Shown here: piece by piece, positions 8,489-17,488 of the stretch
How positions within the stretch are numbered: the stretch's first letter is position 1
Layout: every line of letters begins with the position of its first letter
DNA from: Lentisphaeria bacterium UBA4640
Lineage (GTDB): Bacteria > Verrucomicrobiota > Lentisphaeria > Victivallales > UBA1829
DNA: 64,000 nt
NCBI GenBank assembly: GCA_002405835.1
Contig: DHMO01000042.1
Span: forward strand, 23,432-87,431
Direction of reading: 5' to 3'
Position numbers and translations under genes: made by a program
Notes under the pieces: model-generated
The model's input: the letters and a program-made list of their open reading frames with translations, nothing else
What the model was told of the DNA's origin: nothing
The model's database searches: none

Positions 8489-9367
8489 ATGGCACACAAA
8501 AGAGTTGAATTCATGGGCTGGAAGAACTGCATTGAGATCTCCAGCGGCAAGCTGAAACTGATCGTTGCGACGGAGATCGGACCCCGTATCGTGGGCGCGT
8601 TCTTTGACGGCTCCGACAACCTTTTCCATATCTTCCCGGAAACGGCGGGACAGACCGGCGGCGACGAGTGGAACAACTACGGCGGACACCGTCTCTGGCA
8701 CTCTCCCGAGGACAAGATCCGCACGCAGACCATCGACAATTTCCCGGTTGACGTCAAGGACACCGCGAAGGGCATCACGCTTCATGCCGGTCCCGATGCG
8801 AACGCCGGAATCGAGAAGACGATTGAAATCATTCCGGTCAAGGGCGATTCCTTCAAGATTGTGCACACCCTGCGCAACTGCAACCGCTGGGACGTCGAGC
8901 TTGCCGCGTGGGGCATCACGGTGATGGCTCCGGGCGGAAAGGCGATTATTCCGATGCCGCAGGGCGATCCCGAAGCGCTGCTTCCGAACACTTTCATTTC
9001 CCTCTGGCCGTATGTGACGCTTTCCGACGGCAGAATCCGTTTCGGTTCCAAGTACACGCTTGTTCAGCAGGATTCCAAGTGCGGACCCGCCAAGATGGGC
9101 TGCAACTGCGAAGACGGCTGGATCGCCTACCAGAACAAGGGAATCACCTTCATCAAGAAGTACGAGCACTTCGTCGATGCGGAGTATCCGGACAACGGAT
9201 GCAGCGTCGAGTGCTACACCAATGACCAGATGCTGGAAATCGAAACCCTCAGCCCGCTCTATCAGCTCGCTTACGGGGAAGAGGTTCAGCACACGGAAGT
9301 CTGGAGTGCGCTCCGTCTCAGCAAGGAAATCCTTGATGAAGCGGATGCCGAACTGGTCTTCGGCTGA
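8489..9367 (+). CDS. Aldose-epimerase-fold protein (DUF4380-like)
   Basis: A 292-residue soluble protein without signal peptide. The N-terminus (EIGPRIVGAFFDGSDNLFH) and the beta-rich layout with GGHRLWHSPE resemble the galactose-mutarotase-like superfamily, especially the DUF4380 group; the biochemical role of that group is not established. A strong ribosome site AGGAG precedes the ATG by eight bases. It follows the polyprenyl synthase by 24 bases and overlaps the next gene by one base (TGATG). Sugar binding is likely; catalytic activity is unproven. Confidence 0.6.
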   Translation: MAHKRVEFMGWKNCIEISSGKLKLIVATEIGPRIVGAFFDGSDNLFHIFPETAGQTGGDEWNNYGGHRLWHSPEDKIRTQTIDNFPVDVKDTAKGITLHAGPDANAGIEKTIEIIPVKGDSFKIVHTLRNCNRWDVELAAWGITVMAPGGKAIIPMPQGDPEALLPNTFISLWPYVTLSDGRIRFGSKYTLVQQDSKCGPAKMGCNCEDGWIAYQNKGITFIKKYEHFVDAEYPDNGCSVECYTNDQMLEIETLSPLYQLAYGEEVQHTEVWSALRLSKEILDEADAELVFG

Positions 9368-10077
9368 TGCGTTTCCCCCTGTGTTATCTTCCGCTTCTGC
9401 TCTCCGTTCCGCTTGCCGGCGCGGAGAGCTGGAATGTGCGCATTGAACCGTCGCTTGACGGGGAAATCGTTGCAACTGCGGCTGCGGATGCGTCTGCGGC
9501 CGTGCGGGAGAAGACGGGGGACTGGCGCGGAATCGACCTTCCGGAAAAAGCTCCGGTCTGGGTCGCTTCCGTCTTTTTGAATGCGGACGGTTCGCTGAAA
9601 GAGTCCGTCCGTCTGCGTTCGGGACCGGGCGTGATTTATCCCGCATATCATTACAGCCGTCCGGAAGGTCCGGAGAAGGTCCGGATTCTGGAACGGGCGT
9701 ATGACGGCGCCTGGCTCCGGATTGCTCCGCTGCGCGGTCTGCGCGGGTATGTGCACAGCCGCTTTTTCCGGGAATCCGTCGAACATTCCACGCCCTCCGT
9801 TCCGGTGAAACCGGATGAGAAGATCCGGCGCGACAATTATCTTATGACCGTGGAAGGCATCCCGGTCCGCCTTTCGGAACCGGTCGGTTCCGCCTCATAT
9901 GAACTGATACTGGAAATCAACGGCAAGAAACTTCCGATCGGCTATCTGCTTTCGCCCCGTCTGAATCTGAACCTGTGGGAAAACCGCATGGTGAGGATCA
10001 CCGGACGCCAGCTGTGGGTGAAAGGCATCCGGCGCCCGTTCTGGGAGATAGAGAAAGTTTCGCCGTCCTGGAAATAA
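9367..10077 (+). CDS. Exported SH3-domain protein
   Basis: 236 residues with an N-terminal signal peptide (RFPLCYLPLLLSVPLAGA, cleavage after about residue 19). The middle part (about 62-140) looks like a bacterial SH3 domain: VRLRSGPG, then WLRIAPLRGLRGYVHSRFF. Such domains often bind cell-wall peptides. The C-terminal ~90 residues form a beta-rich segment of unknown type. Its ATG overlaps the stop of the upstream gene (TGATG), implying translational coupling. Its stop at 10077 abuts the stop of the convergent ruvB gene with no bases between. Confidence 0.7.
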   Translation: MRFPLCYLPLLLSVPLAGAESWNVRIEPSLDGEIVATAAADASAAVREKTGDWRGIDLPEKAPVWVASVFLNADGSLKESVRLRSGPGVIYPAYHYSRPEGPEKVRILERAYDGAWLRIAPLRGLRGYVHSRFFRESVEHSTPSVPVKPDEKIRRDNYLMTVEGIPVRLSEPVGSASYELILEINGKKLPIGYLLSPRLNLNLWENRMVRITGRQLWVKGIRRPFWEIEKVSPSWK

Positions 10078-11142
10078 TCAGAACGGCAGTTCCTGCTGAT
10101 CATCGGTGATTTTGCGCGCTCCGCGCCGCACTCCGTTCGGATAGAGCGGGGGAGTGAGACCGAACATGCGCCACGATTTATCCGAAACGATACGTCCCTG
10201 CGGCGTGCGCATCATGTATCCTTCCTGAATCAGATATGGTTCATAGACGTCTTCAATGGTATCCGCTTCTTCGCCGACTGCGACGGAGAGAGAGTTCAGA
10301 CCGACCGGTCCGCCTTTGAAATTGACCATGATCATCTCAAGAATGCGTTTGTCCATCTCGTCGAGTCCGCTGTCGTCGATGTCGAGCATAGTGAGCGCGG
10401 CCGCGGCGAGTTCCTGCGTGATGTGTCCTTTGCCTTTGACCTGGGCGAAGTCACGGGTCCAGCGGAGGAGATTGTTTGCGATTCGCGGAGTTCCGCGGCT
10501 GCGGCGTGCGATTTCAAACGCGCCTTCCGGGTCGATTTTGACTTTGAGAATTCCGGCGGACCGGAGAACAATGTCGCGCAGTTCCTCCGGACTGTAGTAG
10601 TCGAGACGGAGGGAGAGTTCGAAGCGGGAGCGCAGCGGAGCCGAGAGAAGCCCCTGGCGCGTGGTTGCGCCGATGAGCGTGAATTCGGGAATGGTCAGCC
10701 GCACGGAGCGCGCACCGGGTCCCTGGTCGATCATGATGTCGATGAAGAAATCCTCCATGGCGCTGTAGAGATACTCTTCGACGGCGGTGTTCAGACGGTG
10801 GATTTCGTCGATGAACAGGATGTCGCCTTTTTCGAGCGAAGTGAGCAGTCCCGCGAGATCGCCGGGTTTTTCGATGACGGGGCCGCTGGAGGTTTTGATG
10901 TTCGCGCCTTTTTCATTGGCGATGATGTAGGCGAGCGTGGTCTTGCCGAGTCCCGGAGGACCGCTGAGGAGGAGATGTCCGAGCGGTTCGGAGCGGTTTT
11001 TCGCCGCGGCGACGTAGATTTCCAGACGGTCCTTCGTCTTGGTCTGTCCGGGAAAAGAGCTGAAGTTCTGCGGGCGCAGAGTGGTTTCCGCCTCTGCATC
11101 CTTCTTATTTAACGTGGAAGTTATGAATCTTTCGTTTTCCAT
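10078..11142 (-). CDS. ruvB: Holliday junction branch migration ATPase RuvB
   Basis: The AAA+ motor that drives Holliday junction migration with RuvA. Seen in 354 residues: Walker A GPPGLGKTT, Walker B DILFIDEIHRL, sensor 1 GATTRQGLLSAPLRSRF with the arginine finger region, and a C-terminal winged helix (GGPVGLNSLSVAVGEE, then YLIQEGYMMRTPQGR). Length is normal. It stands alone here, without ruvA or ruvC, and is divergent from tkt. Confidence 0.96.
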   Translation of the reverse strand: MENERFITSTLNKKDAEAETTLRPQNFSSFPGQTKTKDRLEIYVAAAKNRSEPLGHLLLSGPPGLGKTTLAYIIANEKGANIKTSSGPVIEKPGDLAGLLTSLEKGDILFIDEIHRLNTAVEEYLYSAMEDFFIDIMIDQGPGARSVRLTIPEFTLIGATTRQGLLSAPLRSRFELSLRLDYYSPEELRDIVLRSAGILKVKIDPEGAFEIARRSRGTPRIANNLLRWTRDFAQVKGKGHITQELAAAALTMLDIDDSGLDEMDKRILEMIMVNFKGGPVGLNSLSVAVGEEADTIEDVYEPYLIQEGYMMRTPQGRIVSDKSWRMFGLTPPLYPNGVRRGARKITDDQQELPF

Positions 11143-11236
11143 GACTTTAAATCCTGCTTTCCTGATGTATATTACAAGTGAGAGTATACTTTAACTTTTC
11201 AAAAAAGCAAACGGAAAAACAATTAAAGGAGCGAAA

Positions 11237-13228
11237 ATGTCGGATTTGAAATCTCTGAAGCTCGCGGCGGACACGGTCCGCCTGCTTTCTGCGGACGGCG
11301 TGCAGAAGGCAAAATCGGGTCACCCGGGCATGCCGATGGGAACGGCGGACATCGCCTTCACCCTCTGGTATAAATTCCTCAAACACAACCCCAAGAACCC
11401 GAACTGGCTCGGACGTGACCGCTTTGTCCTTTCCGCCGGACACGGTTCTATGCTCATCTACAGCCTGCTTCATCTCTTCGGCTACGGGCTGACCATGGAT
11501 GATCTCAAGAACTTCCGCCAGTGGGACAGCCTTACCCCGGGACATCCGGAATACGGGCACACCAAAGGCGTCGAAGTCACGACCGGACCGCTCGGAACCG
11601 GTTTCGCTTCCGCCGTCGGAATGGCCGCGGCCGCCAAGCACTTCGCCGCAGTGACCGGACTTGACAAGACGGGACTTCTTGACCGCAAAGTCTACATCGT
11701 CGCCGGGGACGGCTGCATGATGGAAGGCATCTCGCACGAAGCAGCTTCCTTCGCCGGACACCTCAAGCTCGACAATCTCGTCCTTTTCTATGACGACAAC
11801 AGTATCAGCATCGAAGGGTCCACCGGAATCGCCTTTACTGAAAATGTCGCCAAACGCTTTGAAGCCTACGGCTGGCGCACGCTCAAAATCGAAAACGCCA
11901 ACGATACGGAACAGGTTCTCAAGGGCATCGAAGCCGCGCAGGTTTCCGACGGCCGGCCGACGTTTGTCGACTGCCGCACGGTGATCGGTTTCGGTTCTCC
12001 CTCGAAGGCCGGTTCCTGCAAATCCCACGGCGAGCCGCTCGGCACGGATGATCTCGCCGGAGCCAAAGCCGCTCTCGGTTTTCCCCCGGACGCTTTCTAC
12101 GTTCCTCAGGAAGTCCGCGACATGGTCGGCGCCCGCGTCGCAGAGCTCGAAAAAGAGGCTGCCGCATGGGATGCCGAATTCCAAAAATTCGTGGAAGCGA
12201 ACCCGGACAAGGCGCAGCTCATCTCCGACATGCTCTCTCTGAAGGTTCCCGAAAACCTGCTGGAGCAGCTTCTTGCAGTTGCCCCGGTTGACAAGCCGGT
12301 TGCCACGCGCGCATCGAGCGGCGCAATCCTTCAGAAGGTTGCGGAACAGGTTCCCGCCCTCTTCGGCGGAGCGGCCGACCTCGCGCCTTCGACGAAAACC
12401 GACATCAAGAACGGCGGCGACTTCGCCCCCGAAAATTATGCCGGACGCAACATCCACTTCGGCGTCCGCGAACTTGCAATGAGCGTCATCGGAAACGGCA
12501 TGGCGGTCTATGGCGGTCACATTCCGTATACATCGACCTTCTTCGTCTTCTCCGACTTCATGAAGCCGGGCATCCGCCTTGCCGCTCTCCAGAAGATCCG
12601 CTCCATCTACGTCTTCACGCACGATTCCTTCTATGTCGGCGAAGACGGTCCGACGCATGAACCGATCGAGCAGCTTGCCATGCTCCGCACGATTCCGGGC
12701 ATGACGGTCATCCGTCCGGCGGAAGCGCATGAAGTTGCGCACGCCTGGGCTTATGCGGCGAACAGCAAGACTCCGGTTGCGCTGATTCTGACCCGTCAGG
12801 ATCTCGCCCCGTACGATGCGGAGACCGCCGCGAAGGTTGATGTCACGAAGGGCGCCTATGTGGTTTCGGAAGATGCCGCGTATGACACGATTCTGATCGC
12901 GACCGGATCGGAAGTCAACACCGCGCTCGGCGCCGCGCACATCCTGCGGGAAAGCGGACGCCGCATCCGTGTTGTTTCGATGCCTTCCCGCGAGCTCTTC
13001 CTCGCCCAGAGCGCGGAATACCGCGAAAGCGTCATTCCGTCCGCCTGTGAGAAACGTGTGACGATTGAAGCCGCCAGCACGTTCGGCTGGGAGAAATTTG
13101 CCGGCGACAAAGGACTCTGCATCGGTCTTGATCACTTCGGCGCCTCCGCTCCGTACAAGGTTCTTGCGGAGAAGTTCGGTTTCACACCGGAAGCCGTTGC
13201 AAAGAAGATTGCGGAATTCTTCGCATAA
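11237..13228 (+). CDS. tkt: Transketolase
   Basis: Thiamine-diphosphate enzyme that moves two-carbon ketol units between sugar phosphates in the pentose phosphate pathway. The 663-residue length is standard. Motifs include SGHPGMPMGTAD near residue 29, GPLGTGFASAVG, the ThDP/Mg site GDGCMMEGISHEA followed by YDDNSISIEG, and VFTHDSFYVGEDGPTHEP in the pyrimidine-binding domain. AAAGGAG precedes the ATG. A strong terminator follows, so the gene is monocistronic. Confidence 0.96.
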   Translation: MSDLKSLKLAADTVRLLSADGVQKAKSGHPGMPMGTADIAFTLWYKFLKHNPKNPNWLGRDRFVLSAGHGSMLIYSLLHLFGYGLTMDDLKNFRQWDSLTPGHPEYGHTKGVEVTTGPLGTGFASAVGMAAAAKHFAAVTGLDKTGLLDRKVYIVAGDGCMMEGISHEAASFAGHLKLDNLVLFYDDNSISIEGSTGIAFTENVAKRFEAYGWRTLKIENANDTEQVLKGIEAAQVSDGRPTFVDCRTVIGFGSPSKAGSCKSHGEPLGTDDLAGAKAALGFPPDAFYVPQEVRDMVGARVAELEKEAAAWDAEFQKFVEANPDKAQLISDMLSLKVPENLLEQLLAVAPVDKPVATRASSGAILQKVAEQVPALFGGAADLAPSTKTDIKNGGDFAPENYAGRNIHFGVRELAMSVIGNGMAVYGGHIPYTSTFFVFSDFMKPGIRLAALQKIRSIYVFTHDSFYVGEDGPTHEPIEQLAMLRTIPGMTVIRPAEAHEVAHAWAYAANSKTPVALILTRQDLAPYDAETAAKVDVTKGAYVVSEDAAYDTILIATGSEVNTALGAAHILRESGRRIRVVSMPSRELFLAQSAEYRESVIPSACEKRVTIEAASTFGWEKFAGDKGLCIGLDHFGASAPYKVLAEKFGFTPEAVAKKIAEFFA

Positions 13229-13247
13229 TCCGGCTTGACGGAACTGT

Positions 13248-13297
13248 AAAAAACGCGTTTCCCTGTGCACAAATGCCGGGAAACGCGTTTTTTTTCA
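13248..13297 (+). terminator. Rho-independent terminator of tkt
   Basis: Inverted repeat with arms around AAACGCGTTTCCC (13251-13263) and GGGAAACGCGTTT (13278-13290), 14-base loop, followed by a run of T. The matching A-run upstream means it could also work in the other direction, although no gene ends there. Confidence 0.85.
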
Positions 13298-13328
13298 ACT
13301 TTTTTCGGTTTTTTTTCATTTTACCCCC

Positions 13329-13357
13329 TTCACAAAATCGCGTTTATGGTGCATAAT
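13329..13357 (+). promoter_or_regulatory. Sigma70-type promoter of the cold-shock gene
   Basis: TTCACA (13329-13334), 17-base spacer, CATAAT (13352-13357): each matches consensus at 5 of 6 positions. Transcription would start near 13365, leaving a leader of about 75 bases before the ATG at 13441. Leaders like this carry regulatory structure in some csp genes; none is proven here. Confidence 0.6.
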
Positions 13358-13440
13358 ATATAAGGCGACACGCCGGAGCATGAAAAAGCCCGTTCCGGAG
13401 GAGTGCCGCGTTAAACATTTCAAGGAGAGGTCTTTTCAGA

Positions 13441-13650
13441 ATGGACAAGGAAAAAGGTAAAGTCAAGTGGTTTAACAATGCCAAAGGATTCGGTTTCATC
13501 GAGCGTGAAGCGGGCGGCGATATTTTCGTTCACTACAGCTCCATCAAGGTCGACGGCTACCGGACTCTGAAGGAAGGACAGCAGGTCGAGTTCATCGTCT
13601 CTCAGGGAGACAAAGGTCTCCAGGCGGACGAAGTCGTCGCCCTGTCGTGA
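13441..13650 (+). CDS. Cold-shock domain protein
   Basis: 69-residue OB-fold nucleic-acid chaperone. It has GKVKWFNNAKGFGFI (RNP1 region), DIFVHYSSI (RNP2) and the conserved GQQVEFIVSQGDKG tail. Members bind single-stranded RNA and DNA and melt RNA structure, not always in response to cold. AAGGAGAGG precedes the ATG. Its TGA at 13648-13650 directly abuts the stop of the convergent MFS gene, so no terminator fits between them. Confidence 0.94.
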   Translation: MDKEKGKVKWFNNAKGFGFIEREAGGDIFVHYSSIKVDGYRTLKEGQQVEFIVSQGDKGLQADEVVALS

Positions 13651-14820
13651 TCACTTCCGGTGTTTCGCCTGAAACACCGCGCAGAACAGAAGGGCGGCGG
13701 AGGAAACAATGCCGCCTGCGCATCCGATCCATGCAAGGGAAAGATGCGTGCTCACCATTCCCCCGAACAGACTTCCCGTCGCAATGCCGAAATTGAAGAT
13801 CCCGGAGAAGATTGACATTGCCACGGCCGTTCCGTTTTCCGGTGTGCTCCGGATCACTTCCGCCTGGCAGGTGACATTGAATGCCGTTCCGGCAATTCCC
13901 CACACCGCACACAGCGCAAGAAGCATCCACAGGTGAGCTGCAGCGGGATAAAGCAGAAAGAGCGCTGCAGCAGTGAAGACCAGTGTCAGCAGCAGAAATG
14001 CGCGCGGCATCCGGTCGTAAAAACGGGAAAACAGCCAGCTTCCGGCGATTCCGGCACCTCCGAACAGCACCAGTATCCAGGTGATGAGCCCGTCGGGCTG
14101 ATGTGCAATCTGTTTGAGAAACGGTTCTATGTAGCTGTATGCTGTGTAATACGCTGTCGCAAAGAGCGCGGAGAGCACGTAAATCCCGATGAGAAACGGG
14201 TTGTGCAGGAGCGCGGGCAGGTCGCGGACCGAGAACGAACCGCTGCCCGGAATCTTCGGTGCGGCAAACTGCAGATAGAGCAGAATTGCAAATGCAATGA
14301 TTCCGACGCTCAGGAAAGTCATTCTCCAGCCGATCTGAAGTCCCACAAGCCGTCCGACGGGGAGCCCGACGATGATTGCAATCGAACTTCCAGTCACAAT
14401 CATTCCGAGTGCGAGCGAACGGAATTTTTCCGGAACGAACCGCACCGCCATCGGCGAGGCGATTGACCAGAAGACAGAGTGAGCGCACGCGACGCCGATT
14501 CGCGACGCCATCAGCATCCAGTAGTTTCCCGAGAAGGCGGAGAGCAGCTGACATCCGCCGAACAGCGCGAGCGTGCCGATCAGCAGACGTTTCATTTCCA
14601 TCCGGCAGACGAGGAGCATCAGGGGAAGAGAGAGCAGCATGACCACCCACGCGTAGACGGAAATCAGCATTCCCGCCCGCGCTTCCGTAATCCTGAAATC
14701 CTCCGCAATATCCGTCAGCAACCCGATCGGCATGAATTCCGATGTGTTCAGAATGAATGTGGATGCCGTCATTCCGAGCAGCGGGAGCCATTCTTGGATA
14801 GACAGCCTGTCTTCAGGCAT
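13651..14820 (-). CDS. MFS transporter, SotB/AraJ-like efflux type
   Basis: 389 residues with about twelve membrane helices. The N-terminal segment NTSEFMPIGLLTDIAEDF matches the EFxPxGLL pattern of the DHA1 sugar-efflux/AraJ group, and the loop SRIGVACAHSVFWSIASP is typical of that group. Such carriers export sugars or drugs with proton antiport. The start codon overlaps the end of the upstream MFS gene by 8 bases, so the two carriers are probably translated together. Substrate unknown. Confidence 0.85.
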   Translation of the reverse strand: MPEDRLSIQEWLPLLGMTASTFILNTSEFMPIGLLTDIAEDFRITEARAGMLISVYAWVVMLLSLPLMLLVCRMEMKRLLIGTLALFGGCQLLSAFSGNYWMLMASRIGVACAHSVFWSIASPMAVRFVPEKFRSLALGMIVTGSSIAIIVGLPVGRLVGLQIGWRMTFLSVGIIAFAILLYLQFAAPKIPGSGSFSVRDLPALLHNPFLIGIYVLSALFATAYYTAYSYIEPFLKQIAHQPDGLITWILVLFGGAGIAGSWLFSRFYDRMPRAFLLLTLVFTAAALFLLYPAAAHLWMLLALCAVWGIAGTAFNVTCQAEVIRSTPENGTAVAMSIFSGIFNFGIATGSLFGGMVSTHLSLAWIGCAGGIVSSAALLFCAVFQAKHRK

Positions 14821-15991
14821 TCTGCACCTTCTGCTTCATGAGAGTGTTCAGTCTTTCAATAATCAGAGTCATGAGAATCAGAAAGAAGAGGATGAACCAG
14901 GGAAAAATGTGCGTTCCGGTCCGTTCCGCCAGAATTCCGAAGAGCGGCGGCATGGTTGTGGAGCCGACATACGCGCTCGCCATTTGAATTCCGATGATCG
15001 CCTGCGAGTTCTGTTCTCCGAAGTTCGAAGGCGTCTGGTGGATGATTGCCGGATAGATCGGCGCGCATCCGGTTCCGAGCAGAAGGAGTCCGGCGAGCGG
15101 AACAAGGCTGAATTTGACCGGAAGCAGGAGCAGCAGAAGCCCGATGAGGAGCAGGATGGAGCCGTATCTGATCATATTCCGGTCGCCGATTCGGGGCGAA
15201 ATGAAACCGCTGATGAGACGTCCCGCCATGATGCCGAAGAAGAAGAGCGCGCCCCATTTTGCCGCTTCCGCTGGAGAAAATCCGCGCGCAAGGGCGAGGT
15301 AGGAGCAGGACCAGACGATTGCAACGGATTCGAGCGAACAGTAGCAGCAGAATGCGGCAAGAATGTGTTTAACGCCCGGAATCCGCAGAGAGTCGGTCAG
15401 CTTGAGCGGAGCCGCGCTCTCCGGGGAGGCCGCATCTTCGCTGTTTCTCTTTTTCCAAAGCGGAAGACTGAGGAAAAGACAGAGCGTGAGAACAATCTGA
15501 ATGATGGAGACCGTGCGGTATCCGCTCTGCCAGCCGAGATTGCGCTGAAGGCAGACGCTCATGATGTACGGACTGATCGTCACGCCGACTCCCCAGAAGC
15601 AGTGGAGCCAGTTCATGTGTCTGGAGGAGTAGTGCAGGGCGACATAGTTGTTGAGCGCCGCATCGACAGCGCCCGCGCCGAGTCCGTACGGGATTGCCCA
15701 GAGACAGAGCATCCAGAAGGAGCCGGAGATGGAAAATCCGAAGAGTGCGACAGCGGTCAGCAGGACGCTGAATGCTGTGACTTTCCCTGCGCCGAGCCAG
15801 CGCGTCATGCGGTCGGACATGAGGCTTGAGACGACTGTTCCGCATGAGATGATGAATGTAATGATTCCCGCAAACGAGAGCGGAACATTCAGCGTTTTGT
15901 AAAGGACCGGCCATGCCGCCCCGAGCAGAGCGTCGGGAAGTCCCAGGCTGATGAATGCAAGATAGATCATTGCAAGAAGCAGCGAAAACAT
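14813..15991 (-). CDS. MFS transporter
   Basis: About 392 residues with twelve predicted membrane helices and the early motif FISLGLPDALLGAAWP found in FucP-like and related MFS sugar carriers. I chose the ATG at 15991: it opens directly into the first helix (MFSLLLAMIYLAF) and is preceded by GAAAGGAA at about 9 bases. The frame extends to 16054 but adds a polar stretch. It forms an overlapping pair with the next MFS gene. One could import and the other export a sugar, but this is speculation. Confidence 0.85.
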   Translation of the reverse strand: MFSLLLAMIYLAFISLGLPDALLGAAWPVLYKTLNVPLSFAGIITFIISCGTVVSSLMSDRMTRWLGAGKVTAFSVLLTAVALFGFSISGSFWMLCLWAIPYGLGAGAVDAALNNYVALHYSSRHMNWLHCFWGVGVTISPYIMSVCLQRNLGWQSGYRTVSIIQIVLTLCLFLSLPLWKKRNSEDAASPESAAPLKLTDSLRIPGVKHILAAFCCYCSLESVAIVWSCSYLALARGFSPAEAAKWGALFFFGIMAGRLISGFISPRIGDRNMIRYGSILLLIGLLLLLLPVKFSLVPLAGLLLLGTGCAPIYPAIIHQTPSNFGEQNSQAIIGIQMASAYVGSTTMPPLFGILAERTGTHIFPWFILFFLILMTLIIERLNTLMKQKVQNA

Positions 15992-16064
15992 GAAAAAATT
16001 CCTTTCACTTGTTTGGTTTGGAGCAAAATATACTTCCGGAAAGGGAAAAATCAAGGAGAGAAAA

Positions 16065-16433
16065 TCAGGTTTTTTTCATGCTTTCAGCTGTGTTGCCGGC
16101 AAGTTTCAACGCTTTTCCGCCGGCGCAGAGGTCATCCCAGCCGGGAAAGTTCCATTCGAACGGAAAGGCGGAGCACTGATGCGGTTTCACCGGATTGATC
16201 CGGCAGGATTTCGCCGCATCGTCATAGTAAACGCAGCTGCCGTCCGCGGCCTCCATCAGGGAGAGTCCGCGGCGGTCGGGCGTCAGAACGGTGTGATGAT
16301 TGATGAAATCCTGCACTTCGATGTGGAGAAAGGCGGCGATCCGTTCGATCTCCGCCTCATTGACACGTACCGGTCCCTCCCACTTGCAGCAGGTTCCGCA
16401 GCGGAGGCACCGGAAGGAGGAAAGATGCGTCAT
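16065..16433 (-). CDS. YkgJ-family cysteine cluster protein
   Basis: A 122-residue protein with the arrangement FRCLRCGTCC near the N-terminus and then SCVYYDD, SCRINPVKPHQCSAFP. This matches the YkgJ (UPF0153/CxxCxxCC) family, thought to bind a metal or iron-sulfur cluster. Its function is not established. Its ATG overlaps the lpxD stop by 4 bases (ATGA), so it is co-translated with lpxD. Confidence 0.8.
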   Translation of the reverse strand: MTHLSSFRCLRCGTCCKWEGPVRVNEAEIERIAAFLHIEVQDFINHHTVLTPDRRGLSLMEAADGSCVYYDDAAKSCRINPVKPHQCSAFPFEWNFPGWDDLCAGGKALKLAGNTAESMKKT

Positions 16434-17476
16434 TCGCCTTTCGTCTCTTTCAGAGTTTTCAGTTCCGTTTCGAGCGCTTCGATACGGGCGAGAAGGCGTT
16501 TCACCTTGCGCGGGAGCATATGGCGTTCAAAGTATTCCGCATCGGTTTCGGCAGGCAGACCGAACACCGAGACTCCCGGCGGAACGCTGCGCTGCGCGGC
16601 GGAGGCGCCCGCAATGAAACAGCCGTCGCCGAGTGTGATGTGCCCGTTGACTCCGGCCTGGGCGGAGACGATTACGCCGCGTCCGATTTCCGCGCTTCCG
16701 GCAACGCCGGACTGTCCGATGAGAACCGAGGATTCGCCGAGAATGACGTTGTGTCCAACCTGCACGAGATTGTCGATTTTCGCGCCTTTCTTGATCCAGG
16801 TTTTGCCGAAACGGGCGCGGTCGACGCAGGAATTCGCGCCGATTTCAACGTCGTTGTCGATCTGCACGATTCCGTTCTGGGGAACCTTGATGAGACCGCG
16901 GAAGGTCGGGGTGTAACCGAAGCCGTCGGCGCCGATGACGGAGCCCGCATGGATGATGACGCGGTCGCCGAGGATGCAGCGGTGCATGATGGAGACATTG
17001 GCGTTGATGATGCAGTTTTTGCCGACTTTGGCGTAGTGCCCGATATATGCGCCGCCGCCGATGACGGAGTTGTCACCGATTTCCGCGTGCGCCTGGACAA
17101 CGGCGTTGGGACCGACGTAGACATTTTCGCCGAGCTTTGCGGTCGGGTCGACGTATGCGCCGGGGCAGATGCCCGGTTCGTAATGGATCGGTTCGGGAGC
17201 GTATTCGTTGCAGAGACGCGTGAACGCCTTGTCGGGGGCTTCGCAGAAGACGAGCGTGCGGGTGTCGGTCGGTTCCAGTTTCATGCCGTTTTCGACGAGA
17301 ACGATTCCTGCTTTAGTCTCATCAAGCTGTTTGCGGTGCTTGATGGAGGCGAGGAAGGAGGCGTCGTCCGCCGTGGCGAGACGGAGGGAGTTGACGCCGG
17401 AAATCATTCGCTGTTCGTCGCCCGCGACGGTTCCGTCGACGAGTTCCGCGATCTGTTTTGCACTGAATGTTTTCAT
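16430..17476 (-). CDS. lpxD: UDP-3-O-acylglucosamine N-acyltransferase LpxD
   Basis: Third step of lipid A synthesis: transfers a hydroxyacyl chain from acyl-ACP to UDP-3-O-acylglucosamine. The 348 residues have a small N-terminal uridine-binding domain (to about 100), then hexapeptide repeats of a left-handed beta helix (PGAYVDPTAKLGENVYVGPNA onward). The catalytic His is in NLVQVGHNVILG. A C-terminal helix ends the protein. It shows that the cell makes lipid A. It follows the skp-like gene by 12 bases, as in the bam-skp-lpxD arrangement of many Gram-negatives. Confidence 0.95.
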   Translation of the reverse strand: MKTFSAKQIAELVDGTVAGDEQRMISGVNSLRLATADDASFLASIKHRKQLDETKAGIVLVENGMKLEPTDTRTLVFCEAPDKAFTRLCNEYAPEPIHYEPGICPGAYVDPTAKLGENVYVGPNAVVQAHAEIGDNSVIGGGAYIGHYAKVGKNCIINANVSIMHRCILGDRVIIHAGSVIGADGFGYTPTFRGLIKVPQNGIVQIDNDVEIGANSCVDRARFGKTWIKKGAKIDNLVQVGHNVILGESSVLIGQSGVAGSAEIGRGVIVSAQAGVNGHITLGDGCFIAGASAAQRSVPPGVSVFGLPAETDAEYFERHMLPRKVKRLLARIEALETELKTLKETKGE

Positions 17477-17488
17477 GAAAAGCTCCTG

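Noticed and set aside
7715..9646. 643-codon minus-strand frame across three plus-strand genes
   Set aside because: Covers the prenyl synthase, epimerase-like and SH3 genes, each with own motifs and ribosome sites. Composition is Arg/Ala/Val-rich noise.
11147..13270. 707-codon open frame antisense to tkt
   Set aside because: It mirrors the transketolase gene. Strong G/C bias at third positions and RNY-like codon use leave the opposite strand free of stops. Translation is Arg/Gly/Val-rich, without known motifs.
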